A stretch of DNA of 64,000 bases from Acidobacteriota bacterium (GTDB lineage: Bacteria > Acidobacteriota > Blastocatellia > Pyrinomonadales > Pyrinomonadaceae): assembly GCA_016718135.1 (NCBI GenBank), contig JADKEF010000017.1:310001-374000 (forward strand), written 5' to 3'. Positions 52,701-60,433 of the stretch are shown in pieces. The position numbers and the translations under genes are program-made. Each line of letters opens with the position of its first letter. Within the stretch, counting starts at the first letter, position 1. The notes under the pieces were generated by a model. It ran no database searches. It saw only the letters and a program-made list of their open reading frames with translations, and was not told where the DNA came from.

Positions 52701-53518
52701 TTTACGAAGGCTACAGCTGGCGACGTATCGTCGGAACCTCAGACGCCGGAATAGTAGCCCAACCGCCCGGCGTCGACTTCATCCCGATCCGCGACGGCCA
52801 TCCGGCACAGGCGACGGAGCAATCATGGAAATCGCGTTTCGGAGCGAACGAGATCCGTGTTGCCGACGATGCTCTCTACAGCATTTTCAGCGGGCGGGCG
52901 ACGAAGTTGCTTGCCGGTAGTTTCGGCTTCCCACTCGTCACTACAAATGGTCGTTGGATCATCACAACGCCTAGTGCGAGCGAAGACGAGGGCAGTTCAG
53001 TCGCGCGTATCAATCTAGCGACGCGACGCATTTTCCCCGTCAATATCGCAGACTACCGCTCGCCCGAGGCGTCCGCTTACATCCCGTCGATCAACAAAGT
53101 CCTCCTCGCCCCGGCCCGTACTGAGTACGAAGATTACGAGCGATACGAAGAAGGCTACGATGAAACTGAGGAAGACGACACCGTCGACTACGATCACGAC
53201 CCCGACTCTCTCTGGCTGCTCGACCCGGATTCCGGCGTCGTCTCACAGACGAAAGGGGAATTTCGTCCGCTGACGCAACAGACATTTCGCCCGTTGCAGA
53301 AAGCAGCCGGAGTAAGCCAATACTGGGCCGCTATCGCCGACCGCGACGTCAATGCAACCGACGTCGGGCTCTATGACGCACGGACGTTTGCGTTCAAAAC
53401 AGTGATAAAAGTGCCGAAGATCGCCTTCAACAGCATGAGTATGTGGGTCGATGAAACGGAGAAAAAGGTCTATTTCGTCTATCGCGGGCATCTGCTGTCG
53501 CTGCCGATCGGAAGTTAG
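49736..53518 (+). CDS. Very large secreted HEAT-like protein with Asn-Ala repeats
   Basis: From ATG 49736 (or 49724, four codons earlier) the product is about 1260 residues. After a signal peptide and proline-rich linker, helical HEAT-like repeats fill most of the first 740 residues (for example PADKYIGKMIELLKSNNPAV, AAIRNLILRIGAERPD). Two low-complexity stretches rich in Ala and Asn interrupt them (about residues 390-405, ANMAANAANTAANV, and 493-522, ANVMANAANAVANAANAAA). The C-terminal third is strand-rich and propeller-like and includes a very acidic segment (YEDYERYEEGYDETEEDD, near 1130-1150). No known family is recognisable. It is probably a surface or periplasmic scaffold. Confidence 0.75.
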   Translation: MKRTIRAAAFCLSLLVGGFYMLFGVAAAPDDPIDALLRLPAPPPPNPLVVRPRNGNGEADLRNPPGDDAPIEDLLAYWAMQERSIASMAYHPEMSDKVFDRLTAEIEKDPTKLSSLLGSFPMDERSADFIKRMYDGSLDAGMRKTVKEWLVLNSKYFTSELYQRASAVRDTESYLANHDELLQLARIDFDRAKPLIDRLAANGNSKATGILAKWARYINAINTNSTGDIERYRDELKAIVEDKSQTAAFRDLAMDALVVEKEWPGRDDWYVSLLADETLHDLGGYTGLTTLINVSPADKYIGKMIELLKSNNPAVRSAAIRNLILRIGAERPDVIRALLPWLEDAKWAKDVGGSRQRLVSVLSEVEMPEAVPGLIAILDEKGKVPDYSSMANMAANAANTAANVYRRSATAPLANTVASTIPEREAYVYRSAAVRALAKQADPRAGMPLRRALNDADSYERGEIVRALIKCQGFAIAEQVEALEFAVKTYGDAANVMANAANAVANAANAAANAAAFAANYPLIYPGGDSAGVSLGKPGPMTAAEIKFMLGQQLREDREPSDELATAVVERIGVLDTRDPKMARQMRSVVINWGNAAVNLLFLRDLKENKADADAIVRLLSIRKDLREKQSSDAHDLRTGGPAAIGIASCIFEDANDYLPILDGENQEVKRAFLACSRLVRAPLPVAKVAELTRSPSKPLARAAELYLESEDSPEARAVILGLHPGEMKILGATTAFIPEDAAMGEYELLFNLFTSTGALPSFSLYSDGGADPLAVKEKELTKELREDKDLNGVYAYNKQYVRIYKDKIVLSWDEDESRYRERPLESNEFEAITSYLAANRVDELPPFIQCGGGEGHHGGCLSRELLMLGRSGGRRVYMNGEPAAFFAGLDKIFEDLKRTRGKSKYALARDIPGLELILDDPDLHAETVWKNGPDLRVAVTSRMVRKKVEEEIDRRAEEADAAGTEADAEGEYASPGIKIRAELTSKRLYEGYSWRRIVGTSDAGIVAQPPGVDFIPIRDGHPAQATEQSWKSRFGANEIRVADDALYSIFSGRATKLLAGSFGFPLVTTNGRWIITTPSASEDEGSSVARINLATRRIFPVNIADYRSPEASAYIPSINKVLLAPARTEYEDYERYEEGYDETEEDDTVDYDHDPDSLWLLDPDSGVVSQTKGEFRPLTQQTFRPLQKAAGVSQYWAAIADRDVNATDVGLYDARTFAFKTVIKVPKIAFNSMSMWVDETEKKVYFVYRGHLLSLPIGS

Positions 53519-53520
53519 AT

Positions 53521-53720
53521 CACCGCGTAGCGGTGGCGTGATTGTAGCCGTGGGTTTCAACCCACGGAAAATTCGTTTCTCTTGATCGCGTGTCGCGTAG
53601 CGACAAATGATTACCTTTGCGGAAATGTCATTCGTCGCTACGCGACGTACCTCGTATTGTTGACTGTCCGCGGGTTGAAACCCACGGCTACAATCACCTG
53701 TTGCTACGCGACATGCCGAG
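53521..53720. repeat. Nested intergenic palindrome with ATTGTAGCCG arms
   Basis: ATTGTAGCCGTGGGTTTCAA and CCCACGG (53541-53567) are answered by CCGCGGGTTGAAACCCACGG and CTACAAT at 53666-53692. Inside, TCGCGTAGCGACAAATGA and TCATTCGTCGCTACGCGA form a second inverted pair. Short self-complementary blocks (CACCGCGTAGCGGTG) occur at the left edge. The element fills most of the 310 bp between the HEAT-like gene and rpsU. I see no gene in it. Confidence 0.85.
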
Positions 53721-53808
53721 CCACAATTCACGCACTTAACCTTGCGCTGAGGCAACGCAATAGTGTTTAATAATGGATTGCCCTAGCAGGCAAAGTATAT
53801 TTCAGCCG

Positions 53809-53819
53809 AAAGGAGGTGA
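53809..53819 (+). promoter_or_regulatory. Extended Shine-Dalgarno site of rpsU
   Basis: AAAGGAGGTGA lies nine bases before the rpsU ATG. Ten consecutive bases can pair with the standard anti-Shine-Dalgarno tail of 16S rRNA, the longest match I noticed in this window. Confidence 0.85.
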
Positions 53820-53828
53820 GAAAACAAA

Positions 53829-54080
53829 ATGGCATTTATTTCCGTTAACAATAACGAATCGATCGAGTCGGCACTGCGCCGCTTTAAGCGGAAAGTGATC
53901 AGTGAAGAGATCATCAAGGATCTCAAAAAGCACGCTCATTTTATCCCTCCCGGCCAAAAAGCTAAGCTCAAATCGGTGAACGCGCGTAAGCGTAACCGTC
54001 GCCGATTCCGTCAACAGCGTCCAATGGGCGGTGGAACAGGCAACGGACCTTCGCGTCCGCCGATGGGACAGAACCGCTAA
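53829..54080 (+). CDS. rpsU: Small-subunit ribosomal protein S21, C-terminally extended
   Basis: The 83-residue protein begins MAFISVNNNESIESALRRFK, with the basic helices of S21 (RFKRKVISEEIIKDLKKHAH; ARKRNRRRFRQQ). The last 17 residues form a Gly/Pro-rich tail (GGGTGNGPSRPPMGQNR) beyond the usual end. S21 sits near the anti-Shine-Dalgarno helix on the 30S subunit and influences initiation. Here it has an unusually strong ribosome site. Confidence 0.95.
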   Translation: MAFISVNNNESIESALRRFKRKVISEEIIKDLKKHAHFIPPGQKAKLKSVNARKRNRRRFRQQRPMGGGTGNGPSRPPMGQNR

Positions 54081-54098
54081 TGCGGTAAAGTAAAAAGG

Positions 54099-54151
54099 GG
54101 AAAGGTGAAAAGGTGAAAAAGTCGTTCATCTCTTCACCTTTTTCACTTTCC
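54099..54151. repeat. Intergenic inverted repeat after rpsU
   Basis: GGAAAGGTGAAAAGGTGAAA on the left pairs with TTCACCTTTTTCACTTTCC on the right, across a 13-base loop. It could act as a terminator between rpsU and surE. Confidence 0.7.
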
Positions 54152-54168
54152 GTCTAGCCACATAATTA

Positions 54169-54912
54169 ATGCGAACACGAATTCTTTTAACCAACGACGA
54201 TGGCTACCACGCCGAAGGCATTCTAGCTCTGGAAGAGGCATTAAGCTCGGTTGGCGATGTATATGTGGTCGCTCCGGAATCTGAGATGAGCGGAGCATCG
54301 CACAGCCTGACGCTATCACGCCCGCTGCGTATCCGTCAGCGGAGCGAACGCCATTGGACAGTCGACGGCACACCAACCGATTGCGTCACGCTTGCCATAA
54401 ACCAGATCCTCCCGGCCGACGAGCGTCCGCATATCTGTTGCTCGGGCATCAATCACGGAGCGAATCTCGGCGACGACGCAACCTACTCCGGAACGGTCGC
54501 CGGAGCTCTCGAATCAACCATCCTTGGCGTTCCCGGCCTTGCTTTCAGCCTCGCTGCCTATCGGGAACAGGATTTTTACGAATCCGCCCGAGTCGCCGCT
54601 GAGATCACCAAAAAGGCGCTTGCCGAGGGACTTCCGGTTTGGACGCTCCTTAATGTGAATGTGCCTAAGGGCGTTCCAAAAGGCATTCGAATTACCAAGC
54701 AGGGCTTCAAGACCGCCCGGCCGGTGATTAGCGAGCATATAGATCCGCGCGGCAAGCTCTATTACTGGATAGGTGAGGTTCGCGAGGGCTTTCGTGCAGA
54801 AGGCGGTACCGATTTTGAGGCGATCGACGAAGGTTATGTGTCGGTCACGCCGATGCGTAGCGACCTGACGAGCCACAGTGGCGTCGAAAAATTGCAGGGC
54901 TGGAATACATGA
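54169..54912 (+). CDS. surE: 5'/3'-nucleotidase SurE
   Basis: SurE dephosphorylates nucleoside monophosphates and polyphosphate under stress. The 247-residue protein has LLTNDDGYHAEG at 5-16 (metal-binding Asp pair), PESEMSGASHSLT near 41 and GINHGANLGDD near 93. Residues match the family in order and length. The pcm ATG overlaps its stop (ATGA), the well-known surE-pcm pairing of stress-repair genes. Confidence 0.96.
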   Translation: MRTRILLTNDDGYHAEGILALEEALSSVGDVYVVAPESEMSGASHSLTLSRPLRIRQRSERHWTVDGTPTDCVTLAINQILPADERPHICCSGINHGANLGDDATYSGTVAGALESTILGVPGLAFSLAAYREQDFYESARVAAEITKKALAEGLPVWTLLNVNVPKGVPKGIRITKQGFKTARPVISEHIDPRGKLYYWIGEVREGFRAEGGTDFEAIDEGYVSVTPMRSDLTSHSGVEKLQGWNT

Positions 54913-55571
54913 ACTCGGGGGCTCAAATAACGGATGAGATGTCGTTTCAACGGCACGGCATGCTCGAATCGCTTCGAACCAAATACGGTATCACCGACGA
55001 GAGTGTTCTTGAGGCGATGGCAACAGTGCCGAGGCAGCTGTTCGTTCCGGCAGCGATCAAATCGCAGGCGTACAAGGACAATGCCCTGCCGATCGCCAGC
55101 GGGCAGACCATCTCGCAGCCATTTATCGTCGCCAAAATGACTGAGCTTCTCGGCCTCACTGGAACTGAAAAGGTTCTTGAGATCGGAGCCGGATCGGGCT
55201 ATCAGACCGCGATACTGGCGACGCTCTCACGAAGGGTATTTGCCATCGAACGACTCGATCTCCTTGCCCGCGAAGCCGAACAGCGACTTGCGTCTCTCGG
55301 TTTTCGAAACGTCGTTCTAAAATCCGGTGACGGCACCAACGGCTGGGACGCATACATGCCGTATGACGCGATCCTCGTTGCCGCTGGCGGCCCCGGAATA
55401 CCTGAGCCGCTCGTAAAGCAACTTAAGATCGGCGGCAAGCTTATTATTCCGGTCGGTGAAGATCAGAGTTCGCAGAATCTTATACTAGTTACCCGAAAAG
55501 AGGTGGGATATTCGCAAGAAGATTTCGGTCCATGTGCGTTCGTCCCGTTAATAGGTAAGCACGGTTGGTAG
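54909..55571 (+). CDS. pcm: Protein-L-isoaspartate O-methyltransferase
   Basis: PCMT repairs isoaspartyl sites in damaged proteins with SAM. The 220-residue protein has ATVPRQLFVPA near 38, GQTISQPFIVAKMTELL near 60, the SAM motif VLEIGAGSGYQTAILA near 79 and a C-terminal GGKLIIPVGED near 177. Its ATG overlaps the surE stop (ATGA), so both are translated from one message. Confidence 0.96.
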   Translation: MNSGAQITDEMSFQRHGMLESLRTKYGITDESVLEAMATVPRQLFVPAAIKSQAYKDNALPIASGQTISQPFIVAKMTELLGLTGTEKVLEIGAGSGYQTAILATLSRRVFAIERLDLLAREAEQRLASLGFRNVVLKSGDGTNGWDAYMPYDAILVAAGGPGIPEPLVKQLKIGGKLIIPVGEDQSSQNLILVTRKEVGYSQEDFGPCAFVPLIGKHGW

Positions 55572-55577
55572 ACTTTT

Positions 55578-56321
55578 ATGGATGGATTAGTCGATTTTTT
55601 ATATCAGGTCAAGGATTATCTTAATCCTAAGATCTTGATCGATTGGATGTTACTCAAACTCGGCGTCTACGTCTATGTCGGGCTATTTTTCATTGTATTT
55701 GCCGAGACGGGCCTCGCAATCGGATTCTTTCTGCCGGGTGATTCGCTGCTGGTGGTCGCAGGTTTATTTGCAGCGGCGGGCAAGTTAAATCTTGCTGTGT
55801 TGATGGTCTCCCTGTTTGTCGCCGCTGTTGTCGGTGATGCCGTCGGATACTATTCGGGCAAACGCATCGGCCCAGCGATCTTCAATCGTCCAAAATCACG
55901 ATTTTTTAATCCCAAACACCTCAAGAAGGCTCATGATTTTTACGAAAAGCACGGCGGTAAGACGATCATCATCGCCCGTTTTGTGCCGATCGTACGCACA
56001 TTCGCCCCTATCGTCGCTGGCGCCGCAGATATGTCGTATCGGCAATTCCTTACCTACAACGTGGTGGGTGGATTTGCCTGGGTTGTGAGTATGTTGCTCG
56101 CCGGTTACTTCCTGGGTGGGGTTGTCGAGCGAGTAGTTCGAAACCTATTTGGTGTCGAAGGCTTCCTGTTGGAAGACCACATCGACAAAGTTGTTATCGT
56201 CGTCGTCTTTCTCTCGATCCTGCCGATAATTTTTGAGTTCATAAAGGCTCGACGCGAAGGCAAAAAGGAAAAGTTGGAGCAGGCTACCGACGTAACTCCC
56301 GCTGAAACCGACGAGGTTTAG
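55578..56321 (+). CDS. DedA family membrane protein
   Basis: The 247-residue DedA/SNARE-associated protein has FFLPGDSLLVVAGLFAAAG near 50, RFVPIVRTFAPIVAGAADMS near 134-153 (the Arg and Pro of the family signature) and four to five membrane segments. DedA proteins help lipid (undecaprenyl-phosphate or phospholipid) movement and envelope integrity. A tail of about 25 charged residues follows the last helix. It starts 7 bp after pcm and likely shares its transcript. Confidence 0.92.
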   Translation: MDGLVDFLYQVKDYLNPKILIDWMLLKLGVYVYVGLFFIVFAETGLAIGFFLPGDSLLVVAGLFAAAGKLNLAVLMVSLFVAAVVGDAVGYYSGKRIGPAIFNRPKSRFFNPKHLKKAHDFYEKHGGKTIIIARFVPIVRTFAPIVAGAADMSYRQFLTYNVVGGFAWVVSMLLAGYFLGGVVERVVRNLFGVEGFLLEDHIDKVVIVVVFLSILPIIFEFIKARREGKKEKLEQATDVTPAETDEV

Positions 56322-56329
56322 CAGGATGA

Positions 56330-56358
56330 TTGACTATCAGGCCGCGCTGACCTAAAAT
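56330..56358 (+). promoter_or_regulatory. Sigma70 promoter of tRNA-Pro
   Basis: TTGACT (56330-56335), a 17-base spacer and TAAAAT (56353-56358) give a near-consensus promoter with a start about 10 bases before the tRNA. Confidence 0.85.
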
Positions 56359-56373
56359 CAGATTTCGCCACAT

Positions 56374-56450
56374 CGGGGCGTAGCGCAGTCTGGTAGCGCG
56401 CACGGTTCGGGACCGTGAGGTCGCAGGTTCGAATCCTGCCGCCCCGACCA
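56374..56450 (+). tRNA. tRNA-Pro (anticodon CGG)
   Basis: A 77-base cloverleaf with encoded CCA: acceptor CGGGGCG pairs with CGCCCCG, D-arm around GCGCAGTCTGGTAGCGC, anticodon arm CACGG-TTCGGGA-CCGTG with anticodon CGG reading CCG, and T-arm GCAGGTTCGAATCCTGC. Confidence 0.98.
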
Positions 56451-56461
56451 TTAAATTAAAA

Positions 56462-56496
56462 AGGCAGTTTGGATCGCTCCAAACTGCTTTTTTTCT
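56462..56496 (+). terminator. Strong Rho-independent terminator after tRNA-Pro
   Basis: AGGCAGTTTGGA and TCCAAACTGC form an 11-bp stem with a four-base loop, followed by seven T. It may also insulate the convergent TonB receptor gene. Confidence 0.92.
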
Positions 56497-56511
56497 TTTA
56501 CCGTTCTTATC

Positions 56512-59265
56512 CTAGAACTTGACCTTATATCTCACGACCAAATTTCGTCCCGGCCCGTCGACACCCCAACCAGGCATTCTATGGCTTCTGTCACCGATAT
56601 TCTTGAGATCGAACTGGATCTCATGCTTCTCGTTGATGCGATAGCCTCCGCGGACACCGAATAAGGTATAGGTCGGAATCGCGGAGAATAGCGGCACAAC
56701 AGTGTCGTTGTTAACGACCAGAACTCCATTGATAGTAGCTCCGATCGGAAGTACACGGTTCTGAACTTGTGCCTGAGTCTCGCCCGTAGCGATCAATGTT
56801 CCTCCCGCGGCGTTGCACTGGCCATTCGAGCCGACGGTCGTGATGCCGCGAACGCACGCCCCTCGACGAAAGAAGTTCTGAATCTGAGCTCGCGACCGAC
56901 CACCGCCGGTACGACGGTCAGCGAGGTCGAGCGAAGAAAGCCGATCTTGCTCTCCCGCCGCATTCACATAGCCTTCGAACCAGAAGTTCTTCCCCACAGG
57001 TTGATATCGAAGCCGCAGGAAGCCAAAGGTTGGTGGAATACCGCCGCCGCCGAGATTTGGTGGTAGGCCGGTCGCCTCGTCCTCTGCATGAACGTAAGAG
57101 ATGTTTCCGCCGACTAGCCAATCGCGTGCGACCCGGAGATCGCTGTTAAATTCATAACCGTTTAGCTTAGAGCCGCCAAAATTTGCTTGTACAAGCACCG
57201 GCGATGTAGATGCAGGCACAAAGACCGCTCCGTTCGCGTTCTGGCTAGTGATGGTCTGGCTGCCGAGTTGACGTCCAACTGCCCCGGGTCCCAGGATCAG
57301 CGTCTGTCGAACGATCGTATTCGCATAATCTATACGGAACGCGGCAAATCGAGCGTCGACGCGGCCACGAACATATCGCAGGCCAAGCTCATAATTGTTG
57401 CTCAGTTCGGAGTTGAGCGGTGCGGCCGGCGTACCGGTCGATACCGCGGTCGCATCAGCGGTCGAGCCGATGGTTGCGTTCAGATCTAGGGCGATCGCAT
57501 CGGTCGAGGCGACTTGAAAGCCGACACCAACCAAACCGAGCGAACCGATCGCCGTGATATTGGGAGCGCGAAATCCGCGTGAAAAATTGAATGTCGCATT
57601 GAGTCCCTCCAGAATCGTAACGGTCGCCCCGATACGCCCCGAGAAATCCTTAAAGGTTGCACTGTCATCCGGAAACAACGGAACACCGCCGACAACCGGA
57701 GCATCTGCGGCACGAGCACGATATTTGCCGACGTTATACCGGAGCGAGCCGCTGATCCGCAGCCGTCCAGGAACCGCATTGAATACGTCTTGAAAATAGA
57801 TACCCGCAAGCTTATAGGTCGATCCGTTCGGCACACGCGGACGAACCAAAGTCACCACCTGCGTGACCGGATCGGTGTTGAATGACGGAGCCGAGACCGT
57901 GTCGTAATAGTAATCGGCACCGACGAGAAGATCGTTACGCCAGAATTGTTTGTCGAGATAAGCTGCGACGCCATAGGTGGAGGTTCGCTCTTTGTCATTC
58001 GTGATGGTCGCGAACGGATTTCCCTGCCCGCCCTGATTGATCCGCTCTTCACGCTGGCTGTTGTACGAGACATTTGCCGAGAGGTTATCGAAAAACCCGA
58101 CGCCTCGTTTGAAGTAACGTAAATAGCCAAAGTCGAGCATCAGATTCCTCAAGTCAGCTTGAAGGTTCCCGTCTCCGCCAAGCAGTTGATCGTAACGTTT
58201 GCCGCCGTCCTGCTGGCTGCGTTGATACCGGAAGCTAAGGTTTTGATCTTCGGCTATCAGAAAATTCGCATGAAATGTCCCGCTATATTGTGTAAATCCC
58301 GTGTCCGGCAGGCTCGTTGATCCCGTAATGTCAGACGGCAATCCCAGAAACCGCGTGATCGCTGAGTGGCTATCGAGACCGTCACCCGGCCGAAGCGAAT
58401 TGATCCTTCGCCCGACGAAATTGCCTAATAGCCCAAATCGTTTACCGCTATAGCTGATCAAAACATTCCCGCCAAACGAATTATCAGCAGCTCCGTAAAA
58501 GGTCTCGACCTCGCCGTTCCATTCCGGATCAGCTAGCCCATAGCCAGGTTGTCGTGAGATCAACTGAACATTTCCGCCCAAACCGTCTGAGCCATACTGA
58601 GCGGTATTCGGACTTCGCTGGATCTCGACTGATTGGAACGACGTCGGCTCGTTGAGATTGAAAAAAGTATTGATGCCGCCTCGCTGAGTCGAATTGGTAT
58701 AACGAACGCCGTCCACATAAACGCCGACTTCGGTAAGGCCTCGAACAAGCACTGCCCCGACGGTCGGGCTTGTCCGCTGCAGAGATGCACCCGTCTCTTC
58801 TTCAGCGACCTGAGCGAGCACATTTGTTGTTCTCTGCGAGATCGCATCCCGCGAAACGACATTGACCGCCTGTGGAATAAGACTGGTCTCAACCGCGAGG
58901 CCAGTATCGGCCGTGATCGTCACTACTTCTTTGAATTGACTGATCGTAAGCACAAGGTCGGCTTTTCCCTGAGATTCTGATGGAACACGCACCGCTCGAT
59001 CTGAGTTGCTGAACCCTGCCCGTGCCGCCACGACCATAAAAGAACCGTTTGGGACGTTATCAAACTTATAAGAACCGCTGGCATCGGAGACGATGATCGC
59101 AACTTGTATTTGCTGGGCATTCACAAGGCGAACAGAAGCTCCGGCGATCACTGAGCCATTTGCGTCGCGGATCGTTCCGGCGATCGAAGTCGTCGACTGG
59201 CTGTGCCCGTATGAGAAAAAGAACAGTAGGGAAAGAAAACCAAAAAGGCAGTTTGTCTTACGCAT
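56512..59265 (-). CDS. TonB-dependent outer-membrane receptor with carboxypeptidase-like N-domain
   Basis: The 917-residue protein has a signal peptide (MRKTNCLFGFLSLLFFFSYGHS). A carboxypeptidase-regulatory-like beta domain spans residues 27-115 (SIAGTIRDANGSVIAGASVRLV). A plug domain follows (GAVLVRGLTEVGVYVDGVRYT, near 170-190, and RSPNTAQYGSDGLGGNVQLIS), and then a long beta-barrel ending in aromatic VRYKVKF. It imports an unknown ligand using TonB energy. The PepSY protein, encoded about 100 bp upstream on the same strand, often accompanies iron-siderophore uptake. Confidence 0.95.
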   Translation of the reverse strand: MRKTNCLFGFLSLLFFFSYGHSQSTTSIAGTIRDANGSVIAGASVRLVNAQQIQVAIIVSDASGSYKFDNVPNGSFMVVAARAGFSNSDRAVRVPSESQGKADLVLTISQFKEVVTITADTGLAVETSLIPQAVNVVSRDAISQRTTNVLAQVAEEETGASLQRTSPTVGAVLVRGLTEVGVYVDGVRYTNSTQRGGINTFFNLNEPTSFQSVEIQRSPNTAQYGSDGLGGNVQLISRQPGYGLADPEWNGEVETFYGAADNSFGGNVLISYSGKRFGLLGNFVGRRINSLRPGDGLDSHSAITRFLGLPSDITGSTSLPDTGFTQYSGTFHANFLIAEDQNLSFRYQRSQQDGGKRYDQLLGGDGNLQADLRNLMLDFGYLRYFKRGVGFFDNLSANVSYNSQREERINQGGQGNPFATITNDKERTSTYGVAAYLDKQFWRNDLLVGADYYYDTVSAPSFNTDPVTQVVTLVRPRVPNGSTYKLAGIYFQDVFNAVPGRLRISGSLRYNVGKYRARAADAPVVGGVPLFPDDSATFKDFSGRIGATVTILEGLNATFNFSRGFRAPNITAIGSLGLVGVGFQVASTDAIALDLNATIGSTADATAVSTGTPAAPLNSELSNNYELGLRYVRGRVDARFAAFRIDYANTIVRQTLILGPGAVGRQLGSQTITSQNANGAVFVPASTSPVLVQANFGGSKLNGYEFNSDLRVARDWLVGGNISYVHAEDEATGLPPNLGGGGIPPTFGFLRLRYQPVGKNFWFEGYVNAAGEQDRLSSLDLADRRTGGGRSRAQIQNFFRRGACVRGITTVGSNGQCNAAGGTLIATGETQAQVQNRVLPIGATINGVLVVNNDTVVPLFSAIPTYTLFGVRGGYRINEKHEIQFDLKNIGDRSHRMPGWGVDGPGRNLVVRYKVKF

Positions 59266-59367
59266 AGGTACAGATATAAATCAGAGAACTCTACGATGCT
59301 ATGCCCAAAGACAGTCTACTACCAGGCGGCGTTGATTTTTCAGTCTAACCAGGGAATCAGTCTTTGA

Positions 59368-59982
59368 TTAGAAGGTCGCGGTTTGGCGGTTGCGTCTTTT
59401 AAACTGCTTGGGACCGAACCAGAGCCAAAATCCGGTGATGGTAAAAGTGAGGAGAGCTAAGCCAATGATAGTCGTGTAGAAGAGCTTGATCTGACCGTAC
59501 GACGTGCCGAAAATTCTATCTGCGTATGATCCATCATGGATATTTTCGATGAGATCGGCATAGCGACGTTCCATGTGAAGCATCTCGCCAGTGGTGCAAT
59601 CAACTTGAATACCCCAGTAGCCCTCGACAAAGACGAACTTTACCATCCCTTTATCCGGCCTGATATCGATGCGATCAATTTCCGTCGAGATCGTCGCTGA
59701 GATGTTCTTCCGGGCATGATCGATAGCCATCTCTTGCAGTTGATGAATGGGAAGCCAGTCTCTCGGCTCAGTCGAGCGTCCCTTCACCGAATCCGCGAGA
59801 ATAATGCCACCACTGTGCTTTTTCCAGCCGAGAAACAAGCCGGTAACGGCGACGATAAAAAAGAAGATGAAAAGGGCCGCCCCGGATGTGCGATGTATTC
59901 TACGGGCGTATTTTAGAATGTCCGCCCGACGTTTCCTCGTTAGATCAACTGCTTTGTTCTTTTCGCCTAAAGGTTTTTGCAA
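59368..59982 (-). CDS. PepSY-associated membrane protein
   Basis: The 204-residue protein has a cytoplasmic basic N-terminus, a first membrane helix (RTSGAALFIFFFIVAVTGLF, near 30-50), a PepSY-like extracytoplasmic region with IQVDCTTGEMLHMERRYADL near 125-145, and a second helix (LFYTTIIGLALLTFTITGFW, near 168-188). Such proteins often work with siderophore TonB receptors, sometimes as parts of reductases. Its gene is adjacent to and co-oriented with the TonB receptor. Confidence 0.85.
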   Translation of the reverse strand: MQKPLGEKNKAVDLTRKRRADILKYARRIHRTSGAALFIFFFIVAVTGLFLGWKKHSGGIILADSVKGRSTEPRDWLPIHQLQEMAIDHARKNISATISTEIDRIDIRPDKGMVKFVFVEGYWGIQVDCTTGEMLHMERRYADLIENIHDGSYADRIFGTSYGQIKLFYTTIIGLALLTFTITGFWLWFGPKQFKRRNRQTATF

Positions 59983-60028
59983 CAGGTAAGATTATTGTAT
60001 CGCACCAAATACTACCAGATGACGTAGG

Positions 60029-60412
60029 TCACTCAGACTGATACGTGGCAACACTCGTGGGAGTTTCGTAACACCGGACCTTATAAACACGAACACGTTC
60101 GTCGCCGACGCGGCTGTTCAGGTATTCGTGGAAGTATCTGGCAATATTCTCGGCGGATGGATTTAGCTCCTCATCAAACGGAGGCAGTTCGTTCAGATTA
60201 CGATGATCGAGATATTTCACAATCTCGTCCGCAGCCGTCTTGAGATCGCCAAAGTCTATCAGCAGGCCAATATTATTAAGCTCTTCGCCCTTGGCAAAGA
60301 TCTCGATCTTGTAGTTGTGGCCGTGCAGATTCTCACACTTCCCTTTATAACCACGCAGTTGGTGGGCACTCGAGAAATTGCGTTCGATCATTACTTCGAA
60401 AAAAGCGGACAT
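60029..60412 (-). CDS. queD: 6-carboxytetrahydropterin synthase QueD-type
   Basis: The 127-residue protein converts dihydroneopterin triphosphate to 6-carboxytetrahydropterin in queuosine precursor synthesis. Zinc ligands are seen in SSAHQL (His18) and in CENLHGHNYKIEI (His31 and His33, with the nearby Cys). A catalytic His is in YLDHRNLN near 69. Length is typical. Other queuosine genes are not in the window. A 21-bp gap separates it from the helicase gene stop. Confidence 0.93.
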   Translation of the reverse strand: MSAFFEVMIERNFSSAHQLRGYKGKCENLHGHNYKIEIFAKGEELNNIGLLIDFGDLKTAADEIVKYLDHRNLNELPPFDEELNPSAENIARYFHEYLNSRVGDERVRVYKVRCYETPTSVATYQSE

Positions 60413-60433
60413 TCTAGAAATTATATCTTACGC

